Origin: an uncultured Pseudomonadota bacterium
Lineage (GTDB): Bacteria > Pseudomonadota > Gammaproteobacteria > Burkholderiales > Rhodocyclaceae
Length of the DNA: 64,000 bases
Assembly: GCA_903951825.1 (NCBI GenBank)
Contig: CAJBDJ010000026.1
Span: 55,335 to 119,334 of the forward strand
Reading direction: 5' to 3'
Shown: positions 27,552 through 37,451 of the stretch, piece by piece
Layout: each line of letters begins with the position of its first letter
Numbering within the stretch: position 1 is the stretch's first letter
Program-made: the position numbers and the translations under genes
The notes under the pieces: model-generated
Database searches by the model: none
What the model was told of the DNA's origin: nothing
Seen by the model: only the letters and a program-made list of their open reading frames with translations

Positions 27552-27976
27552 GCCTCGGGCAGTTTGGCGATGCCGCGTGCCGGCGTGTCGATCAGTACCC
27601 ACAGCGGCAAGCCTGCTTCCTGGCGACTGGCGGCGGCCGCCTGAAGCACTTCAATAAACGTCGAGAAATCTTCCGGGTCGGCGCCGCGAACGCGATCGAT
27701 ACCACCAAGAAAGACAACGTGACCCTTGGCCGGTAGCCAGTCGGGGTCGCTCAGGCAATCGAAAAGCGCATCCAGATTGGCGCCAAACCAAATCGGAAAC
27801 TGCAGGGCGTTGCCCAGACCCCGCAGTGTGGCTTCCATTGTTTGGTGCCCGCTCAGGTCGGCACTCAATACCGCGAAATGAACTTTTTGGGCGCTGGCTT
27901 CAAGACTCGCCCGGCGCACTGATGGAAGGTAGTAAAGGCCGGCACGTTTGACTGACTTGAGGAGTTTGTCGCTCAT
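27548..27976 (-). CDS. Barstar family ribonuclease inhibitor
   Basis: This 142-residue cytoplasmic protein has a C-terminal barstar domain (about residues 30-135): FPIWFGANLDALFDCLSDPDWLP is the hallmark helix region where barstar plugs the RNase active site. The first 25 residues (LLKSVKRAGLYYLPS) are an extension common in proteobacterial barstars. The partner RNase gene ends three bases upstream, giving toxin-then-inhibitor order in one transcript with aspS and nudB. Confidence 0.9.
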   Translation of the reverse strand: MSDKLLKSVKRAGLYYLPSVRRASLEASAQKVHFAVLSADLSGHQTMEATLRGLGNALQFPIWFGANLDALFDCLSDPDWLPAKGHVVFLGGIDRVRGADPEDFSTFIEVLQAAAASRQEAGLPLWVLIDTPARGIAKLPEA

Positions 27977-27979
27977 CGC

Positions 27980-28336
27980 TTACCTCCTGATGCGTTGAAA
28001 AGTGCGGTAATGGTCGGCAGTATAGTAAAACTCGTCGCCGCGTCCGGCAACGATGCGCCGCGCGCCGCGATTGCGGCTACCGGGTGTTTTGACCGTGTAT
28101 TCGCGGTAGTAGCCGCGCTGATGCAGGGGAAGACGTTTTTCGTAATTACCGAAAATGCTGCCGTCGCGTGAGTAGGGAAAGGGGCCGTCTTCCTCGATAA
28201 GCTTGAGGGTTTGCCGTGCTTCGAGCGGCAAATCGGCAAGCGAAACCCAATTGACCTCTGGGTTGTCGCGCGCCAGACCGAGTGAGGCGCCGATGGCCAG
28301 CCAGGCAATCAGCAAAACCCGGAAGCAGCGGCGCAT
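27980..28336 (-). CDS. Secreted barnase-family guanyl ribonuclease
   Basis: This 118-residue protein has a signal peptide (MRRCFRVLLIAWLAIGASLGLA) and a compact microbial RNase domain. YYREYTV gives the catalytic Glu, RGARRIV the Arg and TADHYRTFQRI the His; the last motif is close to TTDHYQTFTKIR of barnase. It is predicted to be exported and to cut RNA after guanosine. The barstar gene immediately follows, so the producer is protected in the cytoplasm. It is six bases downstream of aspS. Confidence 0.9.
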   Translation of the reverse strand: MRRCFRVLLIAWLAIGASLGLARDNPEVNWVSLADLPLEARQTLKLIEEDGPFPYSRDGSIFGNYEKRLPLHQRGYYREYTVKTPGSRNRGARRIVAGRGDEFYYTADHYRTFQRIRR

Positions 28337-28342
28337 GGTCGT

Positions 28343-30145
28343 TTACACCACCGGGCTGGCAGGCTGCAAATCAGCCTTTTGCCGCAGCCGAATGTGCAAC
28401 TCGCGCAATTGCTTTTCGTCGACCGCCGAGGGGGCGTCAGTGAGCAAACACTGCGCGCGCTGGGTTTTCGGGAAGGCGATGACGTCGCGGATGGACTCGG
28501 CGCCGGTCATCATGGTGACAATCCGGTCAAGCCCGAAAGCCAGGCCGCCATGCGGCGGGGCGCCGTATTTCAGGGCGTCGAGCAGAAAACCGAACTTGGC
28601 TTGCTGTTCTTCGGGGCCGATATTGAGTGCCTGGAAAACGGTTTCCTGAATTTCGGCACGGTGGATACGCACCGAGCCACCGCCGATTTCCCAACCGTTG
28701 AGGGCGAGATCGTAGGCTTTGGCCAGGCATTTGCCGGGATCGGTCTTGATGAGCGCCACGTGCTCATCCTTGGGGCTGGTAAATGGGTGGTGGCAGGCCG
28801 TCCAGCGATTGTCTTCCGCGTCGTATTCGAACATCGGGAAGTCGACAACCCACAATGGTTCCCAGGCTCGACCATTGACGAAACCTTTTTCGTGACCAAT
28901 CTTGAAACGTAGTGCACCGAGGGCATCATTAACAATCTTGGTCGTGTCGGCACCGAAGAAAATCAGGTCGCCGGATTGCGCTTGGGTGCGTTCAATAATG
29001 GCTTTGAGGGCGTTTTCATGAAGGTTTTTGACGATCGGCGATTGCAGGCCCGATTCGTTAAGCTGCGTGACGTCGTTGACCTTGATGTAGGCAAGCCCCC
29101 GAGCCCCGTAGATGCCAACAAATTTGGTGTATTCGTCGATTTCGCCGCGCGTCAATGTTGCGCCGCCCGGGATGCGCATCGCCGCGACGCGGCCGTTGTC
29201 ACTGTTGGCCACGCCGGCGAAGACCTTGAACGAGACATCTTTGACGGCGTCGGTAACATCGGTGAGTTCAAGCGTTACCCGTAAATCCGGCTTGTCGGAG
29301 CCGAAGCGATTCATCGCCTCGGCGTAACTCATACGCGGGAAGGGGGCTGGCAGATCGACGTTGATTGCGTCCTTGAAAACGTAGCGAATCAGCTTTTCAA
29401 TCAGGGCGGTGATCTCGTCTTCGCTCATGAATGAGGTTTCGATATCCACCTGGGTGAATTCCGGCTGGCGATCAGCCCGCAGATCCTCGTCACGGAAGCA
29501 CTTGACGATCTGGTAGTAGCGGTCAAATCCCGCAACCATAAGCAATTGCTTGAAAAGCTGCGGCGATTGCGGAAGTGCGAAGAACTGGCCGTCGTGAACG
29601 CGTGAAGGAACGAGGTAATCACGGGCGCCTTCCGGGGTCGATTTGGTCAACATCGGCGTTTCGATATCGATAAAACCGTTGTCATCAAGAAAGCGCCGGA
29701 AAGCGCGTGCCGTTTTGTAGCGTAGCATCATGTTGTTTTGCATCTGCGGACGGCGCAGGTCAATGACGCGATGCGTCAGACGGACGTTCTCGGAAAGATT
29801 CTCCTCGTCCAGCTGGAAGGGCGGCGTGATTGACGGATTGAGCACTTCGATCTGCTGGCAAAGAATCTCGACTTCACCCGAGGCAAGGTTGGCATTGCTG
29901 GTACCCGCCGGACGCGGGCGTACTTTGCCGGTGATTTTCAGGCAAAACTCGTTACGCACCGATTCGGCAATGGCGAACATCTCGGCGCGATCCGGGTCGC
30001 AGACAACCTGAGCCAGGCCTTCGCGGTCGCGCAAGTCAATGAAAATGACGCCGCCGTGGTCGCGCCGGCGATGCGCCCAACCGCAAAGTGTGACCGTCTG
30101 AGTATCAAGGGAGGCGTTGAGTTGTCCGCAGTAATGAGTACGCAT
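28343..30145 (-). CDS. aspS: Aspartyl-tRNA synthetase
   Basis: With the start at [10 protein letters not shown] the enzyme has 600 residues, a bacterial-type class II synthetase with an N-terminal OB anticodon domain ([23 protein letters not shown]), catalytic core with motif 2 [16 protein letters not shown], the GAD insertion domain, and motif 3 GLAFGLDRI. The seven extra residues in the track are not needed. It heads the aspS-barnase-barstar-nudB run and follows DUF502. Confidence 0.97.
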   Translation of the reverse strand: MRTHYCGQLNASLDTQTVTLCGWAHRRRDHGGVIFIDLRDREGLAQVVCDPDRAEMFAIAESVRNEFCLKITGKVRPRPAGTSNANLASGEVEILCQQIEVLNPSITPPFQLDEENLSENVRLTHRVIDLRRPQMQNNMMLRYKTARAFRRFLDDNGFIDIETPMLTKSTPEGARDYLVPSRVHDGQFFALPQSPQLFKQLLMVAGFDRYYQIVKCFRDEDLRADRQPEFTQVDIETSFMSEDEITALIEKLIRYVFKDAINVDLPAPFPRMSYAEAMNRFGSDKPDLRVTLELTDVTDAVKDVSFKVFAGVANSDNGRVAAMRIPGGATLTRGEIDEYTKFVGIYGARGLAYIKVNDVTQLNESGLQSPIVKNLHENALKAIIERTQAQSGDLIFFGADTTKIVNDALGALRFKIGHEKGFVNGRAWEPLWVVDFPMFEYDAEDNRWTACHHPFTSPKDEHVALIKTDPGKCLAKAYDLALNGWEIGGGSVRIHRAEIQETVFQALNIGPEEQQAKFGFLLDALKYGAPPHGGLAFGLDRIVTMMTGAESIRDVIAFPKTQRAQCLLTDAPSAVDEKQLRELHIRLRQKADLQPASPVV

Positions 30146-30162
30146 GAAGCTTTCCGAGTGTT

Positions 30163-30801
30163 TCAAGTGAGGGTAACGGCGCGAGTGTGTGGCGGAGGCG
30201 CCACGACACCCATGGAGATAATGTATTTGAGGGCTTCGTCCACTGTCATTTCGAGTTCGATGACCTTGCTTGCCGGCAGCATCAGGAAAAATCCGGATGT
30301 CGGGTTGGGCGTCGTCGGAACATAAACGCTGAGGTAATCGCCAGCGAGATGATTGACGACATCGCCGCCCGGTGCGCCCGTCAGAAAGGCAATCGTCCAG
30401 CTATCCTGATGCGGGTAATTGACTAGAACCGCTTTGCGAAAGGCGTTGCCATTGGGCGAAAAAATGGTGTCGGAGACTTGCTTGACGCTGTTGTAGACGG
30501 AGTTGACAACGGGAATTCTGGCCAGGAATTTTTCCCACCAACCGACCAGTTTTTGGCCGATAAAGTTGGCGGCGAGCAACCCGGTCATGAATATCATGCC
30601 CAAGGTCAAAATGGCACCGGCGCCGGGAACCGCGAAACCAAGCAAGCGCTCCGGGTGAATTGCTTGCGGCAAAAGGCGCAGCGATTGATCCAGTGCGCCG
30701 ACAATCAGCGACAGAACCCAGAAAGTGATCGCCAGAGGCACCCAAATCAGGAGTCCGGTGATGAAGTAGCGTTTGATCAGCTGGCCGCGCACGGCGTACA
30801 T
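30163..30801 (-). CDS. DUF502 membrane protein
   Basis: Starting at [16 protein letters not shown] the protein has 212 residues. Two transmembrane helices ([19 protein letters not shown] and [19 protein letters not shown]) are followed by the family signature [18 protein letters not shown] and [15 protein letters not shown]. The function is unknown. It sits between fmdB-like and aspS genes, a conserved betaproteobacterial order, and overlaps the fmdB-like gene by 25 bases. Confidence 0.9.
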   Translation of the reverse strand: MYAVRGQLIKRYFITGLLIWVPLAITFWVLSLIVGALDQSLRLLPQAIHPERLLGFAVPGAGAILTLGMIFMTGLLAANFIGQKLVGWWEKFLARIPVVNSVYNSVKQVSDTIFSPNGNAFRKAVLVNYPHQDSWTIAFLTGAPGGDVVNHLAGDYLSVYVPTTPNPTSGFFLMLPASKVIELEMTVDEALKYIISMGVVAPPPHTRAVTLT

Positions 30802-31040
30802 GCTCCCGAGCCGCCTTGGCAAGGCGGGGTGGTCTCTGCGCTGGCGGCGGGTTTGCCGCCGCCTTTGAAGTCGGTGGCGTACCAACCGCTGCCTTTGAGT
30901 TGAAAACCGGCGGCAGAGAGTAATTTGTTGTAGTTTTCCTGCCCACAGGAAGGGCAGGTGGTGAGCTGCGCATCGCTCATCTTTTGCAGGTGTTCTTTGC
31001 GGGAACCGCAGGCGTCACAGCGATATTCGTAAATCGGCAT
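30777..31040 (-). CDS. FmdB-family zinc-ribbon protein
   Basis: This 87-residue protein starts MPIYEYRCDACG, the FmdB family start. A zinc ribbon of CxxC pairs (CDACG, CPSCG) is followed by LKGSGWYATDF and a C-terminal Cys-containing tail ([11 protein letters not shown]). The family is thought to be regulatory but its role is unproven. It is first in the fmdB-DUF502-aspS unit. The track's extra six residues are not family-like. Confidence 0.9.
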   Translation of the reverse strand: MPIYEYRCDACGSRKEHLQKMSDAQLTTCPSCGQENYNKLLSAAGFQLKGSGWYATDFKGGGKPAASAETTPPCQGGSGACTPCAAS

Positions 31041-31110
31041 CAGAGTCCTCCAAAGCATTGAATTATAACTGACAGGTATATCCGGCCATATCGGTATCCT
31101 GGAGGATTTT

Positions 31111-31962
31111 TCAAGTCAGCAGGCCAAGGTACCTTTGTGTCAGCACTTGCCCCCAAAACAGGGCAATGAGACCCGCTCCGGCCAGATAGGGCCCAAACGG
31201 GATCGGGATGTGACGGCCATGTTTGGCGAAAATGATCAGCCCGATACCCACTGCCGCGCCAACCAGAGAAGAAAGAAGAATGATCGCCGGCAACATCTCC
31301 CAACCCAACCAGGCGCCGAGCGCGGCCAGCAGCTTGAAATCGCCGTAGCCCATGCCTTCTTTGCCGGTAGCCAGCTTGAATGCCCAAAATACGCTCCAAA
31401 GCGCCAGATAGCCGATCATCGCGCCTAGTGTCGCCGAGGTGAGGTCTGTCATGACACCATGCAGATTGAAGGCGAGGCCAGCCCAGAGCAGCGGCAAGGT
31501 AATTGAGTCGGGTAGCAGTTGCGTATCAAAATCAATGGCGGCTAGCGCAATCAGCGCCCAAAGCAGAATCAGTGCGCCAAGTGCGCTCCATTGCCAACCG
31601 AAATGCCAAACAGCAAAGGCCGAGAGGATGCCTGTGCCGAGTTCGATCAGCGGGTAACGAATGGAGATGGGGGTGCCGCACCCTGAACACTTGCCACGCA
31701 AAAGCAAAAAACTGATGACTGGAATGTTCTCCCAGGCGCTAATCGCATGGCCGCACGAGGGGCAGCGCGAACGGGGTCGGGAGAGGCTCAGGGGCGGATT
31801 GGTGTCGGGTGTCTCACCGCGCAATTCTGCACATTGCCCCCGCCATTCGCGCTCCATGATTTTTGGTAAACGATGAATGACGACGTTGAGAAAGCTCCCG
31901 ACGCACAAACCGAGTAGCAGGGCAAACCAGATGAGAATTTCGGGTGACGCTACAGACATCAA
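31111..31962 (-). CDS. pilD: Type IV prepilin peptidase / N-methyltransferase
   Basis: This 283-residue inner-membrane aspartic protease cleaves and methylates prepilins. A cytoplasmic zinc loop (CPSCGH...CSGCG) is present. The catalytic aspartates are in AAIDFDTQLLPD and MGYGDFKLL, and several transmembrane helices follow. The start overlaps the pilC stop (ATGA). coaE, often next, is not here; an FmdB gene follows instead after 70 bases. Confidence 0.96.
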   Translation of the reverse strand: MMSVASPEILIWFALLLGLCVGSFLNVVIHRLPKIMEREWRGQCAELRGETPDTNPPLSLSRPRSRCPSCGHAISAWENIPVISFLLLRGKCSGCGTPISIRYPLIELGTGILSAFAVWHFGWQWSALGALILLWALIALAAIDFDTQLLPDSITLPLLWAGLAFNLHGVMTDLTSATLGAMIGYLALWSVFWAFKLATGKEGMGYGDFKLLAALGAWLGWEMLPAIILLSSLVGAAVGIGLIIFAKHGRHIPIPFGPYLAGAGLIALFWGQVLTQRYLGLLT

Positions 31963-33176
31963 ACAACCGCACCCAGTTTGAAAATCGGTAGATACATGGC
32001 AATCACCATGCCACCAATCAGGGTGCCAAGCACGACCATGATGATCGGCTCCATGAGGCTGGACATGGCATCGACTGCATCATCGACCTCTTGTTCAAAG
32101 AAGTCGGCGACTTTGGAAAGCATTCCGTCCAGCGCACCGGATTCTTCGCCAATCGCTACCATTTGCGTCACCATATTCGGAAACAGATTGGTGTTTTGCA
32201 TGGCATTGGTGAGGTTTGTGCCTGTTGAGACCTCGCTTTGAATTTGCTTGGTGGCTAGCTTGTAAACGTAGTTTCCAGCAGCGCCGCCAACCGATTCAAG
32301 TGACTCCACGAGCGGCACACCGGCAGCAAACATGGTTGACAGGGTTCGCGTCCAGCGGGCGATCACCGACTTCCTGATGATGTTGCCAAAAACAGGGGCT
32401 TTGAGTAGGAGGCGATCCATGGCGAACTGAACTTTTTCCGAGCGTTTCCATGCTTCAAAAAAACCGTAAATGCCACCGCCAATAAGGCCGAAAATGATGA
32501 ACCAGTAAGCGACAAAGAAATCGGAAATCGCCATCACCAGCAGCGTGGGTGCCGGAAGGTCGGCACCAAAACTGGTGAACACCTGCTTGAAGGCGGGGAT
32601 CACAAAAATCATGATCACCGCGGTAATGACGAAGGCCACTACTAGGATGGATATCGGGTAAAAAAGAGCTGCTTTGATCTTGCTCTTGATGGCGATCATT
32701 TTTTCTTGGTAGGTTGCCAGTCGGTCGAGCAATGTATCGAGGATACCCGCTTGCTCTCCGGCGCCGACGAGGTTGCAGTAAAGCGCATCGAACTGCAGTG
32801 GGTATTTACGAAATGCTTGCGACAGCGAACTGCCGGTTTCGACGTCAGATTTGATGTCGAGTAACAGTTTGCCCACGGCCGGGTTGGAATGGCCGCGCCC
32901 CACAATGTCGAAGGCCTGCAACAGGGGAACGCCTGATTTCATCATGGTCGCCAGTTGGCGGGTGAACAGTGAAATGTCTTTGTCAGAGATTTTTCCGCCG
33001 GACTTGAAGCGCTGTTTGGTTAGCTTGACGCCAGTTATGCCCTGACGCCTCAACGTACTCTGCACGACCGCTTCGCTGGCCGCACGTATCTCACCGCGCA
33101 GCACCTTGCCGTCCTTGCTTTTGCCTTCCCAACGAAATGAAATTTCCTTGGCTTTGATTTTTTTCTGAGTGGCCAT
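31959..33176 (-). CDS. pilC: Type IV pilus inner-membrane platform protein PilC
   Basis: This 405-residue protein has two T2SSF/PilC repeats: first DISLFTRQLATMMKSGVPLLQAFDIV (about 70-95) and second VIARWTRTLSTMFAAGVPLVESLESV (about 270-295). Three transmembrane helices include VVAFVITAVIMIFVIPAF and a C-terminal one. It couples the PilB motor to pilin assembly. It lies 15 bases after pilB. Confidence 0.96.
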   Translation of the reverse strand: MATQKKIKAKEISFRWEGKSKDGKVLRGEIRAASEAVVQSTLRRQGITGVKLTKQRFKSGGKISDKDISLFTRQLATMMKSGVPLLQAFDIVGRGHSNPAVGKLLLDIKSDVETGSSLSQAFRKYPLQFDALYCNLVGAGEQAGILDTLLDRLATYQEKMIAIKSKIKAALFYPISILVVAFVITAVIMIFVIPAFKQVFTSFGADLPAPTLLVMAISDFFVAYWFIIFGLIGGGIYGFFEAWKRSEKVQFAMDRLLLKAPVFGNIIRKSVIARWTRTLSTMFAAGVPLVESLESVGGAAGNYVYKLATKQIQSEVSTGTNLTNAMQNTNLFPNMVTQMVAIGEESGALDGMLSKVADFFEQEVDDAVDAMSSLMEPIIMVVLGTLIGGMVIAMYLPIFKLGAVV

Positions 33177-33191
33177 CCCGACTATTTCCTC

Positions 33192-34919
33192 TTACAGATT
33201 CGTGGTGCTCAAAACCTCGTCAAGCGATGTAAGCCCCTGTTTTACTTTGAGAAGTCCCGATTCGCGCAGATCCTTCACACCTTCTTGCTTGGCCTGGGTC
33301 GCGATATCGAGAGCGGTGGCGCCGCTCATGATAAGCCGTTGCATTGCCTCTGATACCGGCATCACCTGATAAATGCCGACCCGGCCTTTGTAACCACTCC
33401 CCTTGCATCGGTCACAGCCAGTCGGCCCATAAAGCGTCCACGAACCATCAAGCTCCTCTTCACGAAAGCCGGCTTCGAGCATGGCCGCGTGCGGGACGGT
33501 CATGGGCTGTTTGCAGTTGCACAGGCGGCGGGCAAGACGTTGCGCGGTTATTAGCAAAATGCTGGAGGCAATGTTGAAGGTCGGAACCCCCATGTTCATC
33601 AAGCGGGTGAGAGTTTGCGGTGCGTCGTTGGTGTGCAGGGTGGACAAAACCATGTGGCCGGTTTGCGCGGCCTTGATGGCGATTTCGGCAGTTTCCAGGT
33701 CGCGTATCTCGCCGACCATGATGACATCCGGATCTTGACGCAGGAAGGCCTTGAGTGCGACCGGAAAGGTCAGCCCGGCACGGTCGTCAACGTTGACCTG
33801 ATTGACGCCCGGCAAATTGATTTCGGCAGGATCTTCCGCCGTCGAAATATTGACGCCATCCTTGTTCAGGATATTCAGGCAGGTGTACAGCGATACGGTC
33901 TTCCCGGAACCGGTTGGGCCGGTGACTAAAACCATGCCATAAGGACGGTTGACCGCGTCAAGCAAGGATTCTTTTTGCTCAGGTTCATAACCCAGGGCCT
34001 CAATGCCCAAAGTAGCGGAGGCCGGGTCAAGAATACGCAATACGATCTTCTCGCCTTGCAGGGTGGGCAGGGTGCTGACGCGAAAATCAATAGACCGCGT
34101 CTTGGAAAGCACAAGCCGCATCCGCCCGTCCTGAGGCACCCGCTTTTCAGCGATATTGAGTCGTGAAATGACTTTGATTCGAGAGGCGATTTTTTCCTTG
34201 ATGGCGAGCGGTGGGGTCGCTACTTCGCGAAGAATGCCATCAACCCGAAAGCGGATGCGATAGTACTTTTCATAAGGCTCGAAATGGATGTCGGAGGCAC
34301 CATCGTTGATCGCATCAAGGAGCATTTTCTGGATGAATTTGACGACCGGAGCATCGTCGATATCTTGGCCGGCAGCCAGGCTTTCGGCCATGTCGGCTTT
34401 GGCGCTGGCTTCCTCGTCAAGAAAATCGAGGTTGATGTCGTCGCCACCCAGATTTTTCAGGGCATCTTCAGTTGACTCCGAGTGTTTGGCGACCAGCGGC
34501 GTGAGCTTGGATTGTTCAACAATGATCGGGTCGACCGCCAGCCCTGTCTGGAAGCGGATTTCATCCAGCGCACGCAGGTTGGTAGGGTCTGCGATGGCGA
34601 CTGAAAGTCGATTCCCGCGCTTGTTTAGCGGAATCACTTTGTGGGCAGCAATCAGCTTGCGATCAATCGCGCTAACGGGAATGAGCCGCTCATCAAAAGC
34701 CGTCAGATCAAGCAGGGGATAGCCGAAGGTCTCAGCCACAAAACGCGCAATTTCAAGGGCGCTGGCTTTTTTGCTGACAACGATCTGCTCGATCAACGAA
34801 ACTTTGGCTTGCCCGGCCTGACTCAACAACTCCTCCGCCTCGGCTTCCTTGAGTCGACCGGCCTGAACGAGTGCTCGAGCAAGCCCGCTAAGCGAGCTAT
34901 TTTGAAGAGTGGATACCAT
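33192..34919 (-). CDS. pilB: Type IV pilus extension ATPase PilB
   Basis: This 575-residue hexameric motor drives pilus extension. The N-terminal domain is followed by Walker A TGPTGSGKT, Asp box, Walker B VGEIRDLETAEIA, His box TGHMVLSTLHTNDAP and a tetracysteine zinc motif (CNCK...CDRCKGSGYKGR). The ATG overlaps the stop of a CorB-remnant ORF (TAATG), and no clear ribosome site stands in front of it, so translation may depend on coupling. ypjD, corB', pilB, pilC and pilD could form one transcript. Confidence 0.97.
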   Translation of the reverse strand: MVSTLQNSSLSGLARALVQAGRLKEAEAEELLSQAGQAKVSLIEQIVVSKKASALEIARFVAETFGYPLLDLTAFDERLIPVSAIDRKLIAAHKVIPLNKRGNRLSVAIADPTNLRALDEIRFQTGLAVDPIIVEQSKLTPLVAKHSESTEDALKNLGGDDINLDFLDEEASAKADMAESLAAGQDIDDAPVVKFIQKMLLDAINDGASDIHFEPYEKYYRIRFRVDGILREVATPPLAIKEKIASRIKVISRLNIAEKRVPQDGRMRLVLSKTRSIDFRVSTLPTLQGEKIVLRILDPASATLGIEALGYEPEQKESLLDAVNRPYGMVLVTGPTGSGKTVSLYTCLNILNKDGVNISTAEDPAEINLPGVNQVNVDDRAGLTFPVALKAFLRQDPDVIMVGEIRDLETAEIAIKAAQTGHMVLSTLHTNDAPQTLTRLMNMGVPTFNIASSILLITAQRLARRLCNCKQPMTVPHAAMLEAGFREEELDGSWTLYGPTGCDRCKGSGYKGRVGIYQVMPVSEAMQRLIMSGATALDIATQAKQEGVKDLRESGLLKVKQGLTSLDEVLSTTNL

Positions 34920-35215
34920 TAATACTGATCGAACACAGAGTCATCCGAGGATGATGCTACGCAGGCCATCGTTTGTAAAGACTGGAGGCAGTCGCCGCTG
35001 GGTCGGAAGACGCAAGTGCCGACACCACTGCGACCCTGCGTATGAACCATGTTCACCCCCAGTCGTTTTGCTCCCCTGTGTAAATTTTCGAGGGCATGGC
35101 GAAAGTGACGGCGGTTGGCGGCCATCATGGCAGTTTCCGAGCCAAACAAAAAGCCGGAGAGGATCAGAAAAACAAAAAGTGCGTCCAGCAACGCTGGCAG
35201 TGGAACGTCAGTCAT
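34919..35215 (-). pseudogene. N-terminal remnant of a CorB/CNNM-type (DUF21) membrane protein
   Basis: This 98-codon ORF begins like HlyC/CorC-family transporters: a hydrophobic first helix (ALFVFLILSGFLFGSETAMMAANRRHFRHAL), including the SGxxxGSETA motif. After about 55 residues the resemblance stops and the tail (HTQGRSGVGTCVF...) is not family-like. Full members have over 400 residues, so most of the DUF21, CBS and CorC domains are missing. The ORF stays open exactly to a TAATG overlap with pilB and follows ypjD by eight bases, so it may survive as a leader for pilB translation. Confidence 0.7.
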
Positions 35216-35223
35216 TGCTTGGA

Positions 35224-36063
35224 CTAGATTCGACCGAGGAGCACTTCGGCGACGAAACGGCTGCCCACGTAAGCGAGGATCAACAGCGAGAAACCGGCCA
35301 GCGTCCAGCGCAAAGCGCGCTTGCCGCGCCACCCCCAAACGTGCCTCCCGACCAGAAGGGTGGCAAAAATACCCCACGACGCAAAAGCGAAAATGGTTTT
35401 ATGGTCAACGGTGAGTGGCTTGCCAAAAATTTCTTCTGAAAACATGACGCCACTACCGACGGTGACGGTGAGTAGTGCAAAACCGAGAAAAAGCATGCGA
35501 AAAAGTACGGACTCAATGGCCAGCAAGGGGGGGAGACTGGTGAGCGCGCGCTTGAACAGGCGGCGATGCAGGGCGTTTTCAATAAATCCCATGAAAATGG
35601 CGTGCAGGGCAGCCAGTGTGAGCAGGCTGTAGGCAGCGATTGCCGCCAGGAAATGAAGCTGGAAGCCGGTAGCGGCAGCGTTGGCGACCAGGTGCACGTT
35701 AGGGAAAAAAACCGGCAGGGCGGTACAAAGCGCGGCCAGGGAAAGCACCATCGGCTGCATGCCTTCCATGCGGGTCGTGAAGCTTTCTAGCCAGTAAATC
35801 AATACGGCCAGCCACATCATCAGCGACAGGGCAAAACTGAAGGAGAAGCGCATTCCGGCATCGGAAACAAGGGAGACATAGAGACCGGTAGCGTGAAGGC
35901 AGAGGGTCGCGGCGATGACGAGGCGCTCCCACGGCCGCATTGGGCAAGCGATACATTGGTGCTCGCTTTCCCGCCAGCGGGTGTTCCAGAAGTGCACACC
36001 AAGCCCGGCGTAGAGCAAGGCGGCAAGAGCGTGCGGGATAAGCTGAATTACAATGACTGACAT
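35224..36063 (-). CDS. CcsA/YpjD-type cytochrome c assembly-like membrane protein
   Basis: This protein of about 279 residues has eight or so transmembrane helices. His-containing helices (LHFLAAIAAYSLLTLAALHAIFM and LTVDHKTIFAFASWGIFATLLVGRHVWGWRG) match the CcsA/HemX/YpjD haem-handling family. It sits next to ffh on the opposite strand, the standard proteobacterial position of ypjD. A role in haem delivery is inferred from the family. I take the third Met (MSVIVIQ) as start; MVMSV at 36069 is equally possible. Confidence 0.88.
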   Translation of the reverse strand: MSVIVIQLIPHALAALLYAGLGVHFWNTRWRESEHQCIACPMRPWERLVIAATLCLHATGLYVSLVSDAGMRFSFSFALSLMMWLAVLIYWLESFTTRMEGMQPMVLSLAALCTALPVFFPNVHLVANAAATGFQLHFLAAIAAYSLLTLAALHAIFMGFIENALHRRLFKRALTSLPPLLAIESVLFRMLFLGFALLTVTVGSGVMFSEEIFGKPLTVDHKTIFAFASWGIFATLLVGRHVWGWRGKRALRWTLAGFSLLILAYVGSRFVAEVLLGRI

Positions 36064-36092
36064 AACCAAATTCTACTAGAAGCCCACTCCCC

Positions 36093-37451
36093 ATGCTCGA
36101 TAACCTGACTAACCGTTTGGCGCGCGTCATGAAGACGCTTAAAGGCGAAGCGCGCCTGACCGAATCCAACATTTCCGACGCCCTGCGCGAGGTACGGATG
36201 GCTTTGCTGGAGGCTGATGTAGCTTTGCCAGTGGTCAAGGAATTTATTGCTGCGGTCAAGGAAAAGGCGCTGGGTGAAGCGGTGATTGGTTCCTTGAGCC
36301 CGGGACAGGCGCTGGTCGGTGTTGTTCATCGCGAGTTGACGCGAATTATGGGGGGCGCCAACGAAGGCATTAATTTCAATACGCAGCCACCTGCCATCAT
36401 CTTGATGGCGGGGTTGCAGGGTGCCGGAAAAACGACGACGGTCGGCAAACTCGGCAAGTTTCTCAAAGAGAGTCACAAGAAAAAAGTTCTGGTTGTTTCT
36501 TGTGACGTCTATCGTCCGGCAGCGATTGAGCAGTTGAAGGCAGTAGCCGCTCAGGCCGGCGTTGACTTCTTCCCGTCGGCCGTCGGTGAACAACCGGAGG
36601 CGATTGCTTTGGCGGCGGTCGATTGGGCCAAGCGTCATTATCACGAAGTGCTTTTGGTGGATACTGCGGGTCGTCTGGCGGTTGATCAAGAGATGATGGC
36701 GGAAATCAAGCGCCTGCATGCCGCCATCAAGCCGATTGAAACCTTGTTCGTCGTGGATGCCATGCTCGGTCAGGATGCCGTCAATACGGCCAAATCGTTC
36801 GATGAGGCGCTACCGCTCACCGGCGTGGTGCTGACCAAGCTTGATGGCGACGCGCGCGGCGGTGCCGCCTTGTCGGTTCGTCACATTACCGGCAAGCCGA
36901 TCAAGTTTTCTGGTGTTGGTGAAAAACTCGCCGGTCTCGAGGCTTTTCATCCTGAGCGAATGGCTTCGCGCATTCTTGGCATGGGCGATGTACTCTCGCT
37001 GATTGAAGACGCTCAGAAGGGGCTCGATGAGGACAAGGCGATTGCTTTTGCCAAAAAACTCAAGTCAGGTAAAGGTTTTGACCTCAACGATTTCAAGGAA
37101 CAGATCGGCCAGATGAGAAATATGGGCGGACTTTCCGCCCTGATGGACAAAATGCCGGCACAGATCGCCCAAATGGCCGGGCAATTGCCCGCCGGGACCG
37201 AAAATAAAATGGTCGCTCGTGTCGAAGGGATCATCAATTCGATGACGCCGACCGAGCGCGCCAAGCCGGAAATAATCAAGGCCAGCCGCAAACGGCGGAT
37301 TGCGATGGGGGCGGGAGTGCAGGTTCAGGAAGTCAATCGACTGCTCAACCAGTTCGAGCAGTCGCAAAAAATGATGAAGATGATGAGCAAGGGTGGCGTC
37401 GGCAAGTTGATGCGCGGCATGAAGGGGATGCTGCCGGGGTTGGGTCGCTAA
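36093..37451 (+). CDS. ffh: Signal recognition particle protein Ffh
   Basis: This 452-residue SRP GTPase targets membrane proteins co-translationally. N domain, then G domain with GLQGAGKTTTVGKLG, DTAGRL, TKLDGDARGG, and a Met-rich M domain (KMMKMMSKGGVGKLMRGMKGML) that binds signal peptides and 4.5S RNA. The length is typical. It is divergent from ypjD, and its stop abuts the lytic transglycosylase stop. Confidence 0.97.
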   Translation: MLDNLTNRLARVMKTLKGEARLTESNISDALREVRMALLEADVALPVVKEFIAAVKEKALGEAVIGSLSPGQALVGVVHRELTRIMGGANEGINFNTQPPAIILMAGLQGAGKTTTVGKLGKFLKESHKKKVLVVSCDVYRPAAIEQLKAVAAQAGVDFFPSAVGEQPEAIALAAVDWAKRHYHEVLLVDTAGRLAVDQEMMAEIKRLHAAIKPIETLFVVDAMLGQDAVNTAKSFDEALPLTGVVLTKLDGDARGGAALSVRHITGKPIKFSGVGEKLAGLEAFHPERMASRILGMGDVLSLIEDAQKGLDEDKAIAFAKKLKSGKGFDLNDFKEQIGQMRNMGGLSALMDKMPAQIAQMAGQLPAGTENKMVARVEGIINSMTPTERAKPEIIKASRKRRIAMGAGVQVQEVNRLLNQFEQSQKMMKMMSKGGVGKLMRGMKGMLPGLGR

